From Trebonia sp036509215 (lineage in GTDB: Bacteria > Actinomycetota > Actinomycetes > Streptosporangiales > Streptosporangiaceae), in assembly GCA_036509215.1 (NCBI GenBank), contig DATCGA010000331.1:1-6166 (forward strand): DNA of 6,166 bases, in the 5' to 3' direction. Position numbers and translations under genes: made by a program. Each line of letters starts with the position of its first letter. Position 1 is the first letter of the stretch. Shown one piece after another: positions 5,521 through 6,166 of the stretch. The notes beneath the pieces are model-generated. The model was not told the origin of the DNA, ran no database searches, and worked only from the letters and a program-made list of their open reading frames with translations.

Positions 5521-5553
5521 CAGACGTGGTGGATAACAGCAAGAAGCGCGGGG
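5521..5553. repeat. 33-bp imperfect direct repeat, copy 2
   Basis: Second copy of the repeat, ending 9 bp before the corA stop codon region at 5563. Twenty-two consecutive bases (5532-5553) match copy 1 exactly. Sequence to the right of the two copies is unrelated, so this is not a simple 104-bp tandem duplication. Confidence 0.85.
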
Positions 5554-5562
5554 CGCCGAGGG

Positions 5563-6166
5563 CTAGAGCCAGTCGTTACGGCGGAAGACGGCGTACAGGC
5601 CTACCCCGGAGATGAGCATGATCGCGACCGCGACGATCAGCCCGACGTGGTTGCTGAACCCGGGGTAGGGCACGTTCATGCCGTAGAAGCCGGTGATGAA
5701 GGTTGGCACCGCGATGATCGCCGCCCACGACGTGACCTTCTTGGTGATGACGTTCATCCGGTTGCCCTGGATGGTCAGATTGGTCTCCAGGATCGTGGTC
5801 ACCAGGTCGCGCAGCGACTCGGTCCACTCGGTGGCGCGCAGCACGTGGTCGTACACGTCCTGGTAATACGGCATCAGCTCGCTGTCGACGGTGTGCACAT
5901 CGCGCCGCATCAGGGTGTTCAGCACCTCGCGCATCGGGAGAACCACCCGGCGAAGGAGCACCAGGGACTTGCGCAGCTCGAACGAGCGCCGATGCACCGA
6001 CATGTTGGCGGCCGCCTTGTCGTCGAAGAGGTTGTCCTCCAACTCCTCGACCGCGTCGTCGAGTGACTGCACCGCCTCGAAGTGGCCGTCCACGATGAAG
6101 TCGAGCAAACCGTGCAGCAGGAAGCCGACGCCGTGCCGGGCCAGGTCGGGGCTGGAGTCCCACCGG
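5563..6166 (-). CDS. corA: CorA-family magnesium/cobalt transporter, C-terminal part (cut by window end)
   Basis: About 200 C-terminal residues of a CorA-type channel, which imports Mg2+ (and Co2+ or Ni2+) across the cytoplasmic membrane as a homopentamer. The fragment opens with the long cytoplasmic helix region (FIVDGHFEAVQSLDDAVEEL, then LRKSLVLLRRVVLPMREVLN). Next come the pore helix VTSWAAIIAVPTFITGFY, the signature GMN at 5682-5674 in YGMNVPYPGF, and a second membrane helix HVGLIVAVAIMLISGVGLYAVF. It ends in the basic FRRNDWL tail typical of the family. The reading frame stays open to the window edge through residues that fit CorA (RWDSSPDLARHGVGFLLHG), so the TTG at 6108 is not the start; some 120-170 N-terminal residues should lie beyond. 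It is read toward the zinc-site gene, 210 bp away. Family certain; ion preference not determinable. Confidence 0.95.
   Translation of the reverse strand, partial: RWDSSPDLARHGVGFLLHGLLDFIVDGHFEAVQSLDDAVEELEDNLFDDKAAANMSVHRRSFELRKSLVLLRRVVLPMREVLNTLMRRDVHTVDSELMPYYQDVYDHVLRATEWTESLRDLVTTILETNLTIQGNRMNVITKKVTSWAAIIAVPTFITGFYGMNVPYPGFSNHVGLIVAVAIMLISGVGLYAVFRRNDWL

Noticed and set aside
5368..6066. Plus-strand 232-codon frame containing DNSKKRG from the direct repeat
   Set aside because: Most of it is antisense to corA; the repeat-encoded peptide occurs only because the repeat itself is duplicated.

Overview
The window is high-GC DNA from an actinomycete-like bacterium (Actinomycetota). The evidence is the strong G/C preference at third codon positions, GTG/ATG starts, two genes that look leaderless (a TANNNT hexamer six bases before the start codon), and family types common in that phylum. 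I cannot name a genus from the sequence.

Layout. Positions 1-26 hold a perfect 10-bp hairpin, probably the terminator of a gene left of the window. At 78-560 (+) lies a GNAT acetyltransferase. It converges on a TetR-family repressor at 575-1198 (-). The 172-bp gap 1199-1370 between the repressor and the divergent operon carries a perfect 8-bp-arm inverted repeat centred near 1262, plus a third copy of its core half-site; this is the best candidate operator. From 1371 to 4907 (+) runs a tight three-gene operon with gaps of 13 and 14 bp, each gene with its own Shine-Dalgarno sequence. It encodes an NAD-type short-chain dehydrogenase (SDR), a saccharopine-dehydrogenase-like Rossmann protein, and an acyl-CoA synthetase of the ANL adenylating superfamily. 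At 4930-5015 there is a very long, nearly perfect hairpin between the operon and a small gene on the opposite strand. That gene (5050-5352, -) encodes a 100-residue protein with a CxxC...HxxC probable zinc site. Positions 5353-5562 are non-coding and partly AT-rich. They hold a 33-bp imperfect direct repeat in two copies exactly 104 bp apart, flanking a hairpin segment with helically phased T-tracts. The right edge (5563-6166, -) is the C-terminal part of a CorA-type divalent-cation transporter, cut by the window end.

How the genes work together. The TetR protein and the divergent operon look like a classic ligand-responsive catabolic or lipid-modifying unit: the ligase would activate a carboxylic acid to its CoA thioester, and the two dehydrogenase-like proteins would act on the acid or its derivatives. 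The substrate cannot be read from the sequence. The GNAT, zinc-site and CorA genes appear to be unrelated neighbours.

I see no clearly new multi-gene system. The most unexplained parts are the repeat/hairpin element at 5417-5553, the zinc-site protein, and the role of the saccharopine-dehydrogenase-like member of the operon.
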